In this document: piece by piece, positions 7,901 through 14,742 of the stretch
How the letters are laid out: every line of letters begins with the position of its first letter
Numbering within the stretch: the first letter of the stretch is position 1
Assembly: GCA_964615935.1 (NCBI GenBank)
Contig: CAZTTG010000121.1
Coordinates: forward strand, 1 to 15,181
Direction: 5' to 3'
From: CAZTTG01 sp964615935
GTDB taxonomy: Bacteria; Planctomycetota; UBA1135; GCA-002686595
DNA: 15,181 nt
Notes under the pieces: generated by a model
What the model was told of the DNA's origin: nothing
Databases searched by the model: none
What the model saw: the letters and a program-made list of their open reading frames with translations, nothing else
Position numbers and translations under genes: made by a program

Positions 7901-8116
7901 GCGGATCGCCGCCTGGCCTCCTACGGAGGAGCCTGGGCGGTCGAGATCGAGGAGGAGCACTTCCGCGTGGTCCCGGCCGGGATGGACGGTGAGGCCTTCG
8001 CGGTGCGCCGCGAGGGAGACTGGATCTTCGCGGCCTGGGAAGCTCCCCGCGTGGGGGTCGAGTCCGGCCGCCTGTGGATCTCCGACGGCGCGGGGCTGCG
8101 CGCCTTCCGGCCCTGA
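4967..8116 (+). CDS. Transmembrane DUF4388 (PATAN) protein with PEGA-like and beta-propeller domains
   Basis: A 1049-residue single-pass protein. Residues 1-105 match DUF4388/PATAN: GDVAGIGLGELLQGLA, a strand containing GVLTLHG, then LQGGQIFLL. Residues 185-240 look like the winged-helix that often follows DUF4388 (VEIADRLGWPVRQCKASI). Residues 250-450 are helical, TPR-like. A basic run (RGRRRRRN, 459-465) precedes one membrane helix at about 466-484, so by the positive-inside rule the N-terminal half is cytoplasmic and the rest extracytoplasmic. Beyond it lie helical/coiled regions (485-750) with a TPR-like segment near 690-750, a PEGA-like beta domain (763-811: TAPTGGRAHFADG, ELEGHDPTEVEV) and PQQ/WD-like propeller blades (830-1049: DRSGRVACLEPGGSLRWEH, LALTEDGAAWLIEGATGRL). 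Start ATG 4967 is preceded by GGGAGAG. No catalytic residues are visible. It could relay an envelope signal to cytoplasmic partners; that is inference. Confidence 0.8.
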   Translation: MGFQGDVAGIGLGELLQGLARGGREGVLTLHGSSLTATIGLQGGQIFLLPEPDEDPELWRRRSERAWVKDPDHRVDSLRMSEIAYAHRLEVLFKLLDAENVHFRFEPGPLPDPRAASPARSGESEGSEESGGAPRLGPLATGAVHCPGVSVEYLLLEYARLADEGQAHGDSSRISDHDVPRVLDAGSPPAESERFWRECDGMSNTVEIADRLGWPVRQCKASIAALAAVGALRLGVAREMLVLAQKELSQNRFSRAASRLSGWVDSAEPGPPPTGDVQLLLAEWEKGRLPACLASMSSGSARRLLRRLDLVEQNWRHSIQRWQELRAHHRHDLIAEVRLVAARVRAGDEADAPTVNSLLRLARTLQESKHPGRSAVVLRVAAQRLPETTSLRLELGSRMLAVGLVSEGAPWILEASRTLIESNLAEKAIAPLRNLIAVQPGSHEARRLLGESRSRSARGRRRRRNSIVALAMLLMFSLVALVQVRVEQEYSSRLGEIQSRLTSPEEALKLLDARFPGDDSERVGSLRETILQRLRAEEDETKGAWLDRYRECQLECTLGDPLLGLRRALDMPDPPELKYVSQIWPPLGDLFTGLVAQLEQTVAEWGEPAEEIPHQEQRLRRLLEDMRAMVAEREATGPIEEFCARLSSIGEGLDQRARVRDGLIHERVRMNLLETQDRLLGSARAHHTAGDLERAVQTYEKLFATESSDTLRRVLDKEFERVQSEHQSVVRAEELADDGRHEEAIETLRTGLPDPRACLLPWLVRTAPTGGRAHFADGSTRVAPFRMYSTVGERIGMRIELEGHDPTEVEVTTPGDLDVVLSRSPELAWTPRHAVEAPPVAVQGAHVVADRSGRVACLEPGGSLRWEHALDSLGGIARAPVFLPHKPGHLLALTEDGAAWLIEGATGRLQGPWEMGSQPIWGPLATAQGVVARFRSGEVVLWESRLKPLAGPDSEGSGAPDGREGSEAGLLILRNRAGADRRLASYGGAWAVEIEEEHFRVVPAGMDGEAFAVRREGDWIFAAWEAPRVGVESGRLWISDGAGLRAFRP

Positions 8117-8163
8117 GGTCCGCGCCGGAGCGGGGCACAGGGGCGCTCAGCCCGCGGCCGCGG

Positions 8164-8169
8164 TAGAAT
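8164..8169 (+). promoter_or_regulatory. -10-like TAGAAT before the lipoprotein gene
   Basis: TAGAAT (5/6 to TATAAT) lies 29 bases before ATG 8199, with the Shine-Dalgarno GGGGGAG in between, so this gene would have a conventional leader of about 20 bases. No clear -35 hexamer is present. Confidence 0.4.
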
Positions 8170-8198
8170 CCCGGCACCCGAGGTGGGCTCGGGGGAGC

Positions 8199-8939
8199 AT
8201 GGGACGCCGTCATCTTCCAGGGAGCGCGCCGCCGCGATCGCCGAGGGCCGCGGTCGAGGCTGCGCTCCTCGCGGCGTTGCTCCTGTCGGCGGGCTGCTGC
8301 TGCCGGACGCTCGACCTGCCCGCCGACTGGGATCGCCGCAGCCCCTACGGCTTCGAGGTCTGGGCCCTCGAGACGCTCCCCGGCGACGACCTGGTGGCGC
8401 TCGGCGAGGCGGACCTGGAGGAGCTCACGCGCTCGCTCGATGGTTGGGACGAGCGCGCCTTGCGCGCCGCGATCATCCTCGCTCGCTGCCGCGATCCGCG
8501 GGTGACCGAGATCTTCCTGGCGCGCCTCGAGCGGCGGCTGCAAGGTCCCGAGAGGGAGTCCGACGCCGCGGACGTGGTGATCGCGGCCTCCCTGGTGTCC
8601 ATCGGGAGGAGGCGGAACGTGGTCCCCCGCCTGGTGGACCTGGTGGTCGGCCCTGACCCCCACCCCGACCTCGAGGTCCGGGTGGAGTGCGCCGCCACCG
8701 CCCTCATCCGCGAGAGCGACGCGCCCATCCCCTTCCTCCTGCGGGTCCTGCGCGAGGCCACCTCCGCGGCCGAGGGACCGCCGGACTGGACCCCCAAGCC
8801 GACCATGGCGTGGGCCAAGAGCCGCGCCTCCCACGCCCTGGCCGTGCGCGCCGGGATCCCCAATCCCTTCCGGCCCGACGCCTCGGTGAGCGACCAGGCG
8901 GGGCAGGCCGAGCAGATCGAGGCGGCGCTGGATCGCTGA
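8199..8939 (+). CDS. Lipoprotein with HEAT-like helical repeats
   Basis: A 246-residue protein. The N-terminus has basic residues, a hydrophobic stretch (AALLAALLL, about 21-29) and a lipobox L29-S-A-G-C33, so C33 should be lipidated after signal peptidase II cleavage; two more cysteines follow (GCCC). The mature part consists of paired amphipathic helices resembling HEAT/armadillo repeats: around 75-115 (ERALRAAIILARCRDPRVTE), 125-155 (VVIAASLVSIGRRRNVVPRL) and 160-195 (VRVECAATALIRESDAPIPF). Such repeats usually bind other proteins; no catalytic motif is seen. Start ATG 8199 has GGGGGAG directly upstream, though close. It follows the DUF4388 protein by 82 bases and converges with asnS. An envelope partner role for the DUF4388/propeller protein is possible but only suggested by proximity. 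Confidence 0.8.
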   Translation: MGRRHLPGSAPPRSPRAAVEAALLAALLLSAGCCCRTLDLPADWDRRSPYGFEVWALETLPGDDLVALGEADLEELTRSLDGWDERALRAAIILARCRDPRVTEIFLARLERRLQGPERESDAADVVIAASLVSIGRRRNVVPRLVDLVVGPDPHPDLEVRVECAATALIRESDAPIPFLLRVLREATSAAEGPPDWTPKPTMAWAKSRASHALAVRAGIPNPFRPDASVSDQAGQAEQIEAALDR

Positions 8940-9030
8940 GGCGGGCGCGCGCTGAGATGCGGTCTGCCCGAGGAGACCTGCAGCGACGCTCACCAGGACC
9001 GCGGGCGGGCCCGACCGCGAGTGCCTCCCG

Positions 9031-10329
9031 CTACGGCCGCAGCCGGTACATCATGCGCGGGAAGGGGATCGCCTCGCGGACGTGCTCGACCCCGGCGATC
9101 CAGGCCACGGTGCGCTCCAGGCCCAGGCCATAGCCCGAGTGGGGCACCGTGCCGTAGCGGCGCAGGTCGAGGAACCAGCCGAACTCCTCCTCGGGCAGCT
9201 CGTGCTCGTGGATGCGCTCCAGGAGCGCATCGAGGTCGTCCTCGCGCTGGCTGGCGCCGATGATCTCCCCCACCCCCTCGGGGCCCAGGACGTCGGCGCA
9301 CAGGGCCCGGTCGGGCCGCTCGGGGTCGCGCTTCATGTAGAAGGCCTTCACCTCGGCGGGGTAGTGGGTGACCACCGTGGGGCGCTCGTTGAGGTTCGAG
9401 AGGATGGTCTCGTCCGGCGCTCCGAAGTCGTCGCCGAAGTGGAAGTCGGAGTCGGGGTGATCCTCCAGGATCTTCGCCGCCTCGTCGTAGGTGAGGCGCG
9501 GGAAGGGCTTCTGGATGGCCTCGAGCTTCGAGAGGTCGCGTCCCAGGACCTCCAGCTCGGTGCCGCGGCGCCGCAGCACCTCGCGCACCGCGTGCACGAG
9601 CATGTCCTCGGCCAGCTCGATGGCGTCGTCCAGGTCGGCGAAGGCCACCTCCGGCTCCAGCATCCAGAACTCGGTCAGGTGCCGGCGGGTCTTGGACTTC
9701 TCGGCCCGGAAGGTGGGCCCGAAGGTGTACACCTTGCCCAGGGCCATGGCCGAGGCCTCGGCGTAGAGCTGGCCCGACTGGGTCAGGTAGGCGGTCTGGT
9801 CGAAGTAGGGCACCTGGAAGAGGGTGCTGGTCCCCTCGCAGGCGTTGGGCGTGAACATGGGCGAGTCCATGCAGGTGAACTCGCGCTCGGCGAAGAAGCC
9901 CCGCAGGGCCACGATGACCGCGTCACGCACCCGCATCAGCGCCCACTGGCGCTTGGAGCGCAGCCACAGGTGGCGGCGCTCGAGCAGGAAGTCGATCCCG
10001 TGCTCCTTGGGCGTGATGGGGTAGCCCTCCACCGCCTGCAGCACCTGGCCGTCGGTCACGCCCAGCTCGAAGCCCCCGGGGGCCCGCTCGTCGGCCTTCA
10101 CGTCGCCGGTCAGGATCAGGCTGGACTCCTGGCCGGCGGTGGCCACCGCGCGGAAGAGCTCGGCGGGCACGTTCTTCTCGAACAGCACGCACTGGCAGAA
10201 GCCACTGCCGTCGCGCAGCTGCACGAAGTGCAGCCGGCCCTTGGAGGTCCGGTGGTGGATCCAGCCGCGCAGGGTGACGGCCTGCCCCACGTGATCGCCC
10301 AGGTGCTCGATGGTGGTGATGGTGCTCAT
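9031..10329 (-). CDS. asnS: Asparaginyl-tRNA synthetase
   Basis: A 432-residue class IIb aminoacyl-tRNA synthetase that charges tRNA-Asn with asparagine in the cytoplasm. Residues 1-105 form the OB-fold anticodon-binding domain (VTLRGWIHHRTSKGRLHFVQLRDGSG spread over 18-43). The catalytic domain begins with the LLERRHLWLRS block (115-125). Motif 2 is FRAEKSKTRRHL followed by TEFWMLEPE (207-227); the HLTEFWMLEPE form is typical of AsnRS rather than AspRS. GEIIGASQRE (354-363) and motif 3 GYGLGLERTVAW (399-410) complete the ATP site. Length is normal and nothing is missing. ATG 10329 is preceded by GAGGG at 7-base spacing. It lies 40 bases after the 197-residue membrane protein gene on the same strand, probably in one transcript. 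Its presence means direct Asn-tRNA charging is available rather than reliance on the amidotransferase route alone. Confidence 0.97.
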   Translation of the reverse strand: MSTITTIEHLGDHVGQAVTLRGWIHHRTSKGRLHFVQLRDGSGFCQCVLFEKNVPAELFRAVATAGQESSLILTGDVKADERAPGGFELGVTDGQVLQAVEGYPITPKEHGIDFLLERRHLWLRSKRQWALMRVRDAVIVALRGFFAEREFTCMDSPMFTPNACEGTSTLFQVPYFDQTAYLTQSGQLYAEASAMALGKVYTFGPTFRAEKSKTRRHLTEFWMLEPEVAFADLDDAIELAEDMLVHAVREVLRRRGTELEVLGRDLSKLEAIQKPFPRLTYDEAAKILEDHPDSDFHFGDDFGAPDETILSNLNERPTVVTHYPAEVKAFYMKRDPERPDRALCADVLGPEGVGEIIGASQREDDLDALLERIHEHELPEEEFGWFLDLRRYGTVPHSGYGLGLERTVAWIAGVEHVREAIPFPRMMYRLRP

Positions 10330-10369
10330 GCGTCGGCCCTCGTCCGGTCCCCTCCGTGCCCGCCCTCCC

Positions 10370-10963
10370 TCAGGGGAAGATCGCGTAGCCGGACTTGATC
10401 TGCACGTCGACCAGCGTTCCCTCTCGCACCAGCACCCGGCCCTTGCACAGGGCCCCGTGGCGGCGCGCCTCGACCAGCACCTCGCCCCCCGTCTCGGCCA
10501 CCTCGCCCAGCTCCTCGGCCGGGGTGAGCAGGCGGACTCGCTCGTAGCCCATGGCCAGGAGGCGGTTGATCACCCGATCGCCCAGGCTCCCGGAGCGCGG
10601 GCCGGCCGGGTGGAGCTCGAGATTGGGGGAGTGCTGGGACTCGACCAGGAGCAGCAGGCGCTCCTCCACCTTCTTCTGGCCGTCGCGGATCTCGAGCAGG
10701 GCGTGCTCCAGCCGGCGCAGGCCGAGCTCGTCCCGCTCGTCCACCAGGCTCTCGAGCGAGCTCCCGATGGAGTCGAGGCGATCGAGTCGCGCCAGGTGCT
10801 GCTCGGTCCGCCGCAGCTGGGACAGCAGCGCCCAGACGCCGATCACGCCCACGCCCAGGAGCAGGAGCAGGGTCAAGCCCAGCAGGGGCACCGCGTAGAG
10901 GAACCACTCGGGCACCGCGGCTGCGGCCTCCGACGCGGCGGCGGGATCCTGGAGGGGGACCAT
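10370..10963 (-). CDS. Single-pass membrane protein with coiled coil and C-terminal beta-rich domain, function unknown
   Basis: A 197-residue protein. An Ala-rich N-terminus is followed by one strong membrane helix (about 22-47, FLYAVPLLGLTLLLLLGVGV). Next comes a long heptad-rich helix (50-110: LRRTEQHLARLDRLDSIG, LRRLEHALLEIRDGQKKVEE), probably a coiled coil. A compact C-terminal domain (125-197) starts with LGDRVINRLLAMGYERVRLL and ends with strands GKGRVLVREG-type and LVDVQIKSGYAIF. ATG 10963 is chosen as the first in-frame Met before the membrane helix; there is no Shine-Dalgarno, but a TATGCT hexamer lies six bases upstream. The frame is open for a long way upstream, into the divergent antiporter gene, which is a GC artefact. 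It lies upstream of asnS and was probably co-transcribed with it. I do not recognise the family; an anchored cytoplasmic scaffold is one possibility. Confidence 0.75.
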   Translation of the reverse strand: MVPLQDPAAASEAAAAVPEWFLYAVPLLGLTLLLLLGVGVIGVWALLSQLRRTEQHLARLDRLDSIGSSLESLVDERDELGLRRLEHALLEIRDGQKKVEERLLLLVESQHSPNLELHPAGPRSGSLGDRVINRLLAMGYERVRLLTPAEELGEVAETGGEVLVEARRHGALCKGRVLVREGTLVDVQIKSGYAIFP

Positions 10964-10969
10964 CGCGGC

Positions 10970-10975
10970 AGCATA
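10970..10975 (-). promoter_or_regulatory. -10-like TATGCT six bases before the start of the asnS operon
   Basis: On the minus strand TATGCT (4/6 to TATAAT) is followed by GCCGCG and then ATG 10963. The 6-base spacing places the transcription start on the start codon, so the first gene of the operon would be leaderless. No convincing -35 is visible. Confidence 0.45.
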
Positions 10976-11062
10976 GCATCGGTCCGGGACGCCTCCCACC
11001 GGGCACGCCCTGGCGCGCGAGCCGGGATTCTGTAGTCTCGCCCCGCCCGAGGTCCCCGCCCC

Positions 11063-13288
11063 ATGACCCGCCTCCTGAGCCTGCTCGTCGTCCTCGCCCT
11101 GGGGGGCGCCCTGCTGCTCAGCCCGGAGCCCGATCCCGCCCGTCTGGTCGCGCTCGAGGTATGGCGGACGCTGGAGGAGCCGGTCGAGGGCGATCCCGGG
11201 GGCCGGAGCCTGGGGGAGGCCGTCCTGCAGGGGGGCTCGGTCCGGGAGACCGGGGAGGAGCAGCGAACCTTGACCCTGGCCGGCGTACGGCTGGCCTCGG
11301 TCGCCGGCGAGCCGGTCGAGCTCGACGTCCACGGGGAGGTGCGGGCCTCCATCCTCCGCGGCCTGCGCGCGTCCCTGCCGGAGGGGACCAGCCTCGAGGT
11401 CGAGGGCGAGCGCGAGCCCGTCGAGGGAGGGGCCGGATTCGAGGCCGACTGGGATGGAGAGCGGCTCAGCCTGGAGCTCCAGGAGCCCGCCGTGGAGGGC
11501 GAGCCCGCTCCCGCGCCCTTGCGGGCCTCGCGGGCCTGGACGCCGCCGGATCGCAGCTCGCTGGTCCCGCCGCTGGTGGCGATCGCGCTGGCCATCCTGC
11601 TCCGGCGGCCGGTGATCAGCCTCTTCCTGGGCGTGGTCAGCGCCTGCTGGTTGATCCGCTACGCGGCCGGGGTCGGGCCCCTGAAGGCGCTCCTGGCCGC
11701 CTTGGCCTGGGTGCCCGGGGGCCTCGCCGGCGAGGGATCGGAGCTCTCGCGATCCGTCGGGTGGCAGGAGCGGCTCGGGGAGCACCTGCCCGACTGGCTG
11801 GCCGATTTCCTGTGGCCCCAGCTCGTCGATCCCAAACGCGCCATGCTGATCGGCTTCGTGGTCTTCATGCTGGCCATGGTGGGCGTGATCACCCGCGCCG
11901 GGGGCATCCGCGGGCTGATGGACCGGATCGCCGGCATGGCCCGCGGGGTGCGGCGGACCCAGGTGTGCACCTACCTGATGGGGCTGGTGGTCTTCTTCGA
12001 CGACTACGCCAACACCATCCTGGTGGGCTCGACCATGCGGCCCCTGACGGACCGCTTCCGGATCTCGCGCGAGAAGCTGGCCTACATCGTCGACAGCACC
12101 GCCGCCCCGGTCGCCGGCCTGGCGGTGCTCAGCACCTGGATCGCCTTCGAGGTCTCCACCTTCAGCGCGCAGCTCCCGGCCGCGGGCCTGTCCGCCGACC
12201 AGGGCTACCAGGTCTTCATCCAGTCCCTGCCCTACCGCTTCTACTGCGTCTTCACCCTGGCGCTGGTGGGGCTGGTGGCCATCACCGGCCGCGACTTCGG
12301 GCCCATGCTGAAGGCCGAGCGGCGCGCCCGCGGCCGGGGGCTCCTGGTGCGCGAGGGCGGCAAGCCCATGGTGAGCGAGAAGGGCACCTCCCTGGAGCCC
12401 GCCGAGGGGGTCGTGCCCCGCGCCGCCAGCGCCCTGTGGCCCATCGGGACCTTCCTGGCGATCACCCTGCTCGAGATCGCGCGCGCCGGCGGGGCCTTCG
12501 CGCTCTCGGCGTCCGACCTGCAGGAGCAGGGCTTCCTGAAGCTGGTCACCGGCGTGCTCTACGACGGCAGCGGCAACCGGCCGCTGCTGATCGGCTCGGG
12601 CTCGGGGCTCCTCATGGCGGTGGCCATCGCCCAGGCCACCGGGCTCTCGTTCCTCCGCCAGATCCTGGGCGCCGCCTGGCGGACCCTGCGCGCCATGGGG
12701 ATCGCCATCGCCATCCTGTACCTGGCGTGGATGATCGGGGCCGCCTGCGAGGAGCTGGGCACCGCCCCCTACCTCTCGGTCGTCCTGGGCGGCCGGCTGA
12801 CCGCCCCCCTCCTGCCCACCCTGCTCTTCCTGCTGGCCGCCCTGGTGGCCTTCTCGACCGGCTCCTCCTGGAGCACCATGACCATCCTCCTGCCGCTGGT
12901 GGTGGGCCTGGCCTTCAACCTGGGCGAGACCGCGGGGATCGAGGGGATCACCGGCCACTTCCTGCTCCTGATCTCCATCGGAGCGGTGCTGGAGGGGGCC
13001 ATCTTCGGAGACCACTGCTCCCCCATCTCGGACACCACCGTGCTCTCGTCCACCGCCTCGGCCTCGGACCACATCGACCACGTCCGCACTCAAGCGCCCT
13101 ACGCCCTGCTGACGATGCTGGTGGCGATGGTCGTGGGGTACCTGCCCTGCGCCTTCTTCCCGGTCTGGAAGCCCTGGTGCGGCTTCGGGACCGGCCTGGC
13201 GGTGCTGCTCGCCGCCGTGCTGCTCTTCGGCCGCCGGGCCGAGGCCTCCCCCGAGATCGACGCGCCCCCCTCGCGCGTCGACCGCTGA
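11063..13288 (+). CDS. NhaC-family Na+/H+ antiporter with N-terminal extracytoplasmic extension
   Basis: A 741-residue multi-pass protein of the Na_H_antiporter (NhaC-like) family, expected to exchange Na+ for H+ or a related pair across the inner membrane. Conserved blocks are FFDDYANTILVGSTMRP (311-327), YIVDSTAAPVAGLAVLSTWI (341-360), AFSTGSSWSTM (596-606) and FGDHCSPISDTTVLSSTAS (648-666) followed by DHIDHVRTQAPYAL (669-682). About a dozen hydrophobic segments lie between residues 168 and 722. Unusually, residues 1-20 form a signal-like helix and 21-165 a soluble, acidic beta-rich domain before the first transporter helix. Start ATG 11063 has no Shine-Dalgarno (CCCCGCCCC precedes it); a TAGTCT hexamer lies 24 bases upstream. 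The gene is divergent from the asnS operon, and the YbhN-like gene starts 21 bases downstream, so the two are probably one transcript. Ion specificity cannot be read from sequence. Confidence 0.9.
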   Translation: MTRLLSLLVVLALGGALLLSPEPDPARLVALEVWRTLEEPVEGDPGGRSLGEAVLQGGSVRETGEEQRTLTLAGVRLASVAGEPVELDVHGEVRASILRGLRASLPEGTSLEVEGEREPVEGGAGFEADWDGERLSLELQEPAVEGEPAPAPLRASRAWTPPDRSSLVPPLVAIALAILLRRPVISLFLGVVSACWLIRYAAGVGPLKALLAALAWVPGGLAGEGSELSRSVGWQERLGEHLPDWLADFLWPQLVDPKRAMLIGFVVFMLAMVGVITRAGGIRGLMDRIAGMARGVRRTQVCTYLMGLVVFFDDYANTILVGSTMRPLTDRFRISREKLAYIVDSTAAPVAGLAVLSTWIAFEVSTFSAQLPAAGLSADQGYQVFIQSLPYRFYCVFTLALVGLVAITGRDFGPMLKAERRARGRGLLVREGGKPMVSEKGTSLEPAEGVVPRAASALWPIGTFLAITLLEIARAGGAFALSASDLQEQGFLKLVTGVLYDGSGNRPLLIGSGSGLLMAVAIAQATGLSFLRQILGAAWRTLRAMGIAIAILYLAWMIGAACEELGTAPYLSVVLGGRLTAPLLPTLLFLLAALVAFSTGSSWSTMTILLPLVVGLAFNLGETAGIEGITGHFLLLISIGAVLEGAIFGDHCSPISDTTVLSSTASASDHIDHVRTQAPYALLTMLVAMVVGYLPCAFFPVWKPWCGFGTGLAVLLAAVLLFGRRAEASPEIDAPPSRVDR

Positions 13289-13309
13289 CAGACCCGACCG
13301 ATCCCCACC

Positions 13310-14344
13310 GTGGCCCTCCCCAGCCGAATGGGACGCCGCCTGACGGGCGGCGTCCTCCTGGGCGTGCTCCTGTACGCCGGGATCGCCGTGTGGGCCGACC
13401 TCGACGAGCTCCAGGCCTCGCTCACGCGCTTCCCCCTGTGGCCCGTTCCGGCCGCCCTGGGGCTGGCCTTCCTCAACTACTGCATCCGGTTCCTCAAGTG
13501 GCAGCGGTACCTGGCGCTCCTGGAGATCGAGGTCGACCGGGGCACCTCCTTCCTGATCTTCCTGTCGGGCATGTCCATGTCGGTCACGCCCGGGAAGATG
13601 GGCGAGGTGTTCAAGTCCTGGCTCCTGCGCCGGGTCTCGGACACCCCCATCCACCAGAGCGCTCCCATCGTGGTGGCCGAGCGCTTCACCGACCTCCTGG
13701 GGTACCTGATCCTGGTGGCCATCGGCGGCATCGCCACCCTGCCGGAGTACACCTGGATCTTCTGGTCCACCCTGGGGCTGTGCGGCCTGGTGCTGGTCCT
13801 GGTGGGATCGCGGCGCACGGCGCGGATCACCTGCAAGGTGTTCAGCCGGACCCCGTACTTCTGGCGGCTGGCCTCGCGCATCGAGGGCTCCTTCGCGAGC
13901 GTTCGGGTGCTCCTGGCACCGCGTCATATCGTGCTCCCGACCCTGCTGTCGGTGATCGGTTGGGGGCTGGAGTGCCTGGGGTTCTGGCTCATCGCCAGCG
14001 CCCTGGTCGAGGGGGCGGTCGAGCCGCTGTTCTGCGTGTTCGCCTACGCCTTCAGCGCGGTGGCGGGCGCGGTGGCCATCGTGGCGCCGGGGGGCCTGGT
14101 GATCACGGAGGGCCTGCTGGGAACCCTGCTGAGGCGGCGCTACGAGCCGGTGCTGGCGGTGAGTCTCGAGCTGGGTGGGGAGACCCTGCGGAAGGTGGCG
14201 CGGGCCAAGGCGGCGGGGGCGGTCATCCTGGTGAGGTTGTGCACCCTGTGGTTCGCGGTCGCCGTCGGGCTGGTGGCCACGTGGGTGTTCACGCGGAGAT
14301 TCGGGGAGCCTGAGGAGCTGGCGGAGGAGGGGGGGGAGGGTTGA
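13310..14344 (+). CDS. YbhN/UPF0104-type membrane protein (lysylphosphatidylglycerol synthase TM family)
   Basis: A 344-residue protein with roughly eight membrane segments, the size of stand-alone flippase-like domains related to the membrane part of MprF and AglD. Family hallmarks are PGKMGEVFKSWLLRR (94-108), VVAERFTDLLGY (121-132) and the late APGGLVITEGLLGTLL (259-274), corresponding to the conserved PGxxGE, ER and PGGxGxxE blocks. The cytoplasmic lysyltransferase domain of MprF is absent, so it does not itself aminoacylate lipids. The family is thought to move lipid or lipid-linked molecules across the membrane; the substrate here is unknown. Start GTG 13310 adds six residues before M7 (ATG 13328); neither has a ribosome site, and either is possible. 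It follows the antiporter by 21 bases, implying coupled expression. The tail is acidic (EELAEEGGEG). An intrinsic-type terminator lies just downstream. Confidence 0.88.
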   Translation: MALPSRMGRRLTGGVLLGVLLYAGIAVWADLDELQASLTRFPLWPVPAALGLAFLNYCIRFLKWQRYLALLEIEVDRGTSFLIFLSGMSMSVTPGKMGEVFKSWLLRRVSDTPIHQSAPIVVAERFTDLLGYLILVAIGGIATLPEYTWIFWSTLGLCGLVLVLVGSRRTARITCKVFSRTPYFWRLASRIEGSFASVRVLLAPRHIVLPTLLSVIGWGLECLGFWLIASALVEGAVEPLFCVFAYAFSAVAGAVAIVAPGGLVITEGLLGTLLRRRYEPVLAVSLELGGETLRKVARAKAAGAVILVRLCTLWFAVAVGLVATWVFTRRFGEPEELAEEGGEG

Positions 14345-14354
14345 GTCCTCGGCG

Positions 14355-14407
14355 GGAGGGGCCTCGTGCTGCCCCACGGGAGGCCGGCCCCCACTGCCCC
14401 TCCTTTT
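14355..14407 (+). terminator. Candidate intrinsic terminator after the YbhN-like gene
   Basis: GGAGGGG (14355-14361) pairs with CCCCTCC (14397-14403), which is followed at once by TTTT (14404-14407). Within the loop a second stem, GGCCTCGTG with CAC..GAGGCC, can form as an alternative or partly overlapping fold. It begins 11 bases after the stop codon and is the only place in the window where a GC stem abuts a T-run after a gene. Confidence 0.55.
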
Positions 14408-14461
14408 GGTCGCACAGGCGAGACCAACGCAACGACATCGTCGTGAGGTTCGCCGATGCAC

Positions 14462-14690
14462 GCGCGGCAAGCTTGCCGCGCCGGCGCCGAGTGGCGCCGT
14501 GACGCCACGGGAGGCGCGCCTCTGGCGCGCCGACCATGTGGCGTGACCATCGGTTGAGCCGCTCGAGGCTGCAATCCCGTGGACCGCGCCTGACGGCTGG
14601 AGGAATCGCTCGTGGGGGCAGGCATCCCGTGGGCTTCCCGTCAGGAACCAACGAGGCCGCGCCCGCGAAGCGGGCCGGCCGAGTAGACCG
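14462..14690 (+). repeat. Composite hairpin repeat, copy A (direct orientation)
   Basis: This copy opens with a perfect 20-base palindrome (14462-14481, centre AAGCTT) and a GGCGCC-GAGT-GGCGCC hairpin (14483-14498). The block CGAGTGGCGCCGTGA (14488-14502) is identical to bases 15124-15138 in copy C on the opposite strand. Next, ACGCCAC (14502-14508) pairs with GTGGCGT (14538-14544) around a perfect 8-bp hairpin, GGCGCGCC-TCT-GGCGCGCC (14513-14531). The block CATGTGGCGT (14535-14544) is again identical to copy C (15099-15108). The 38-base block 14589-14626, beginning CCTGACGGCTGGA, matches 15034-14997 of copy C with a few differences. Beyond it the match decays, but a CCCGC-GAA-GCGGG hairpin occupies the corresponding place. 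No plausible protein is encoded. Confidence 0.75.
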
Positions 14691-14742
14691 TGTCCAACTG
14701 CCTTGGCGTCGGTCGCGGCCTCAATGTCCCAGCGATCGGAAG

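Noticed and set aside
4754..7960. A 1068-codon minus-strand ORF opposite the DUF4388 gene
   Set aside because: It is composed of repetitive Gly/Ala/Gln/His/Leu-rich sequence typical of the antisense frame of a GC-rich gene, and the plus strand has recognisable domains.
5560..7992. An 810-codon plus-strand ORF inside the DUF4388 gene
   Set aside because: Arg/Pro/Ala-rich shadow of the +1 frame.
8940..9030. Bidirectional terminator between the convergent lipoprotein and asnS genes
   Set aside because: Only a 5-bp GGTCT/AGACC stem is visible and neither strand has a T-run after it.
11161..14313. A 1050-codon plus-strand ORF overlapping the antiporter and YbhN-like genes
   Set aside because: Arg/Gly/Pro-rich out-of-frame shadow with no family resemblance.
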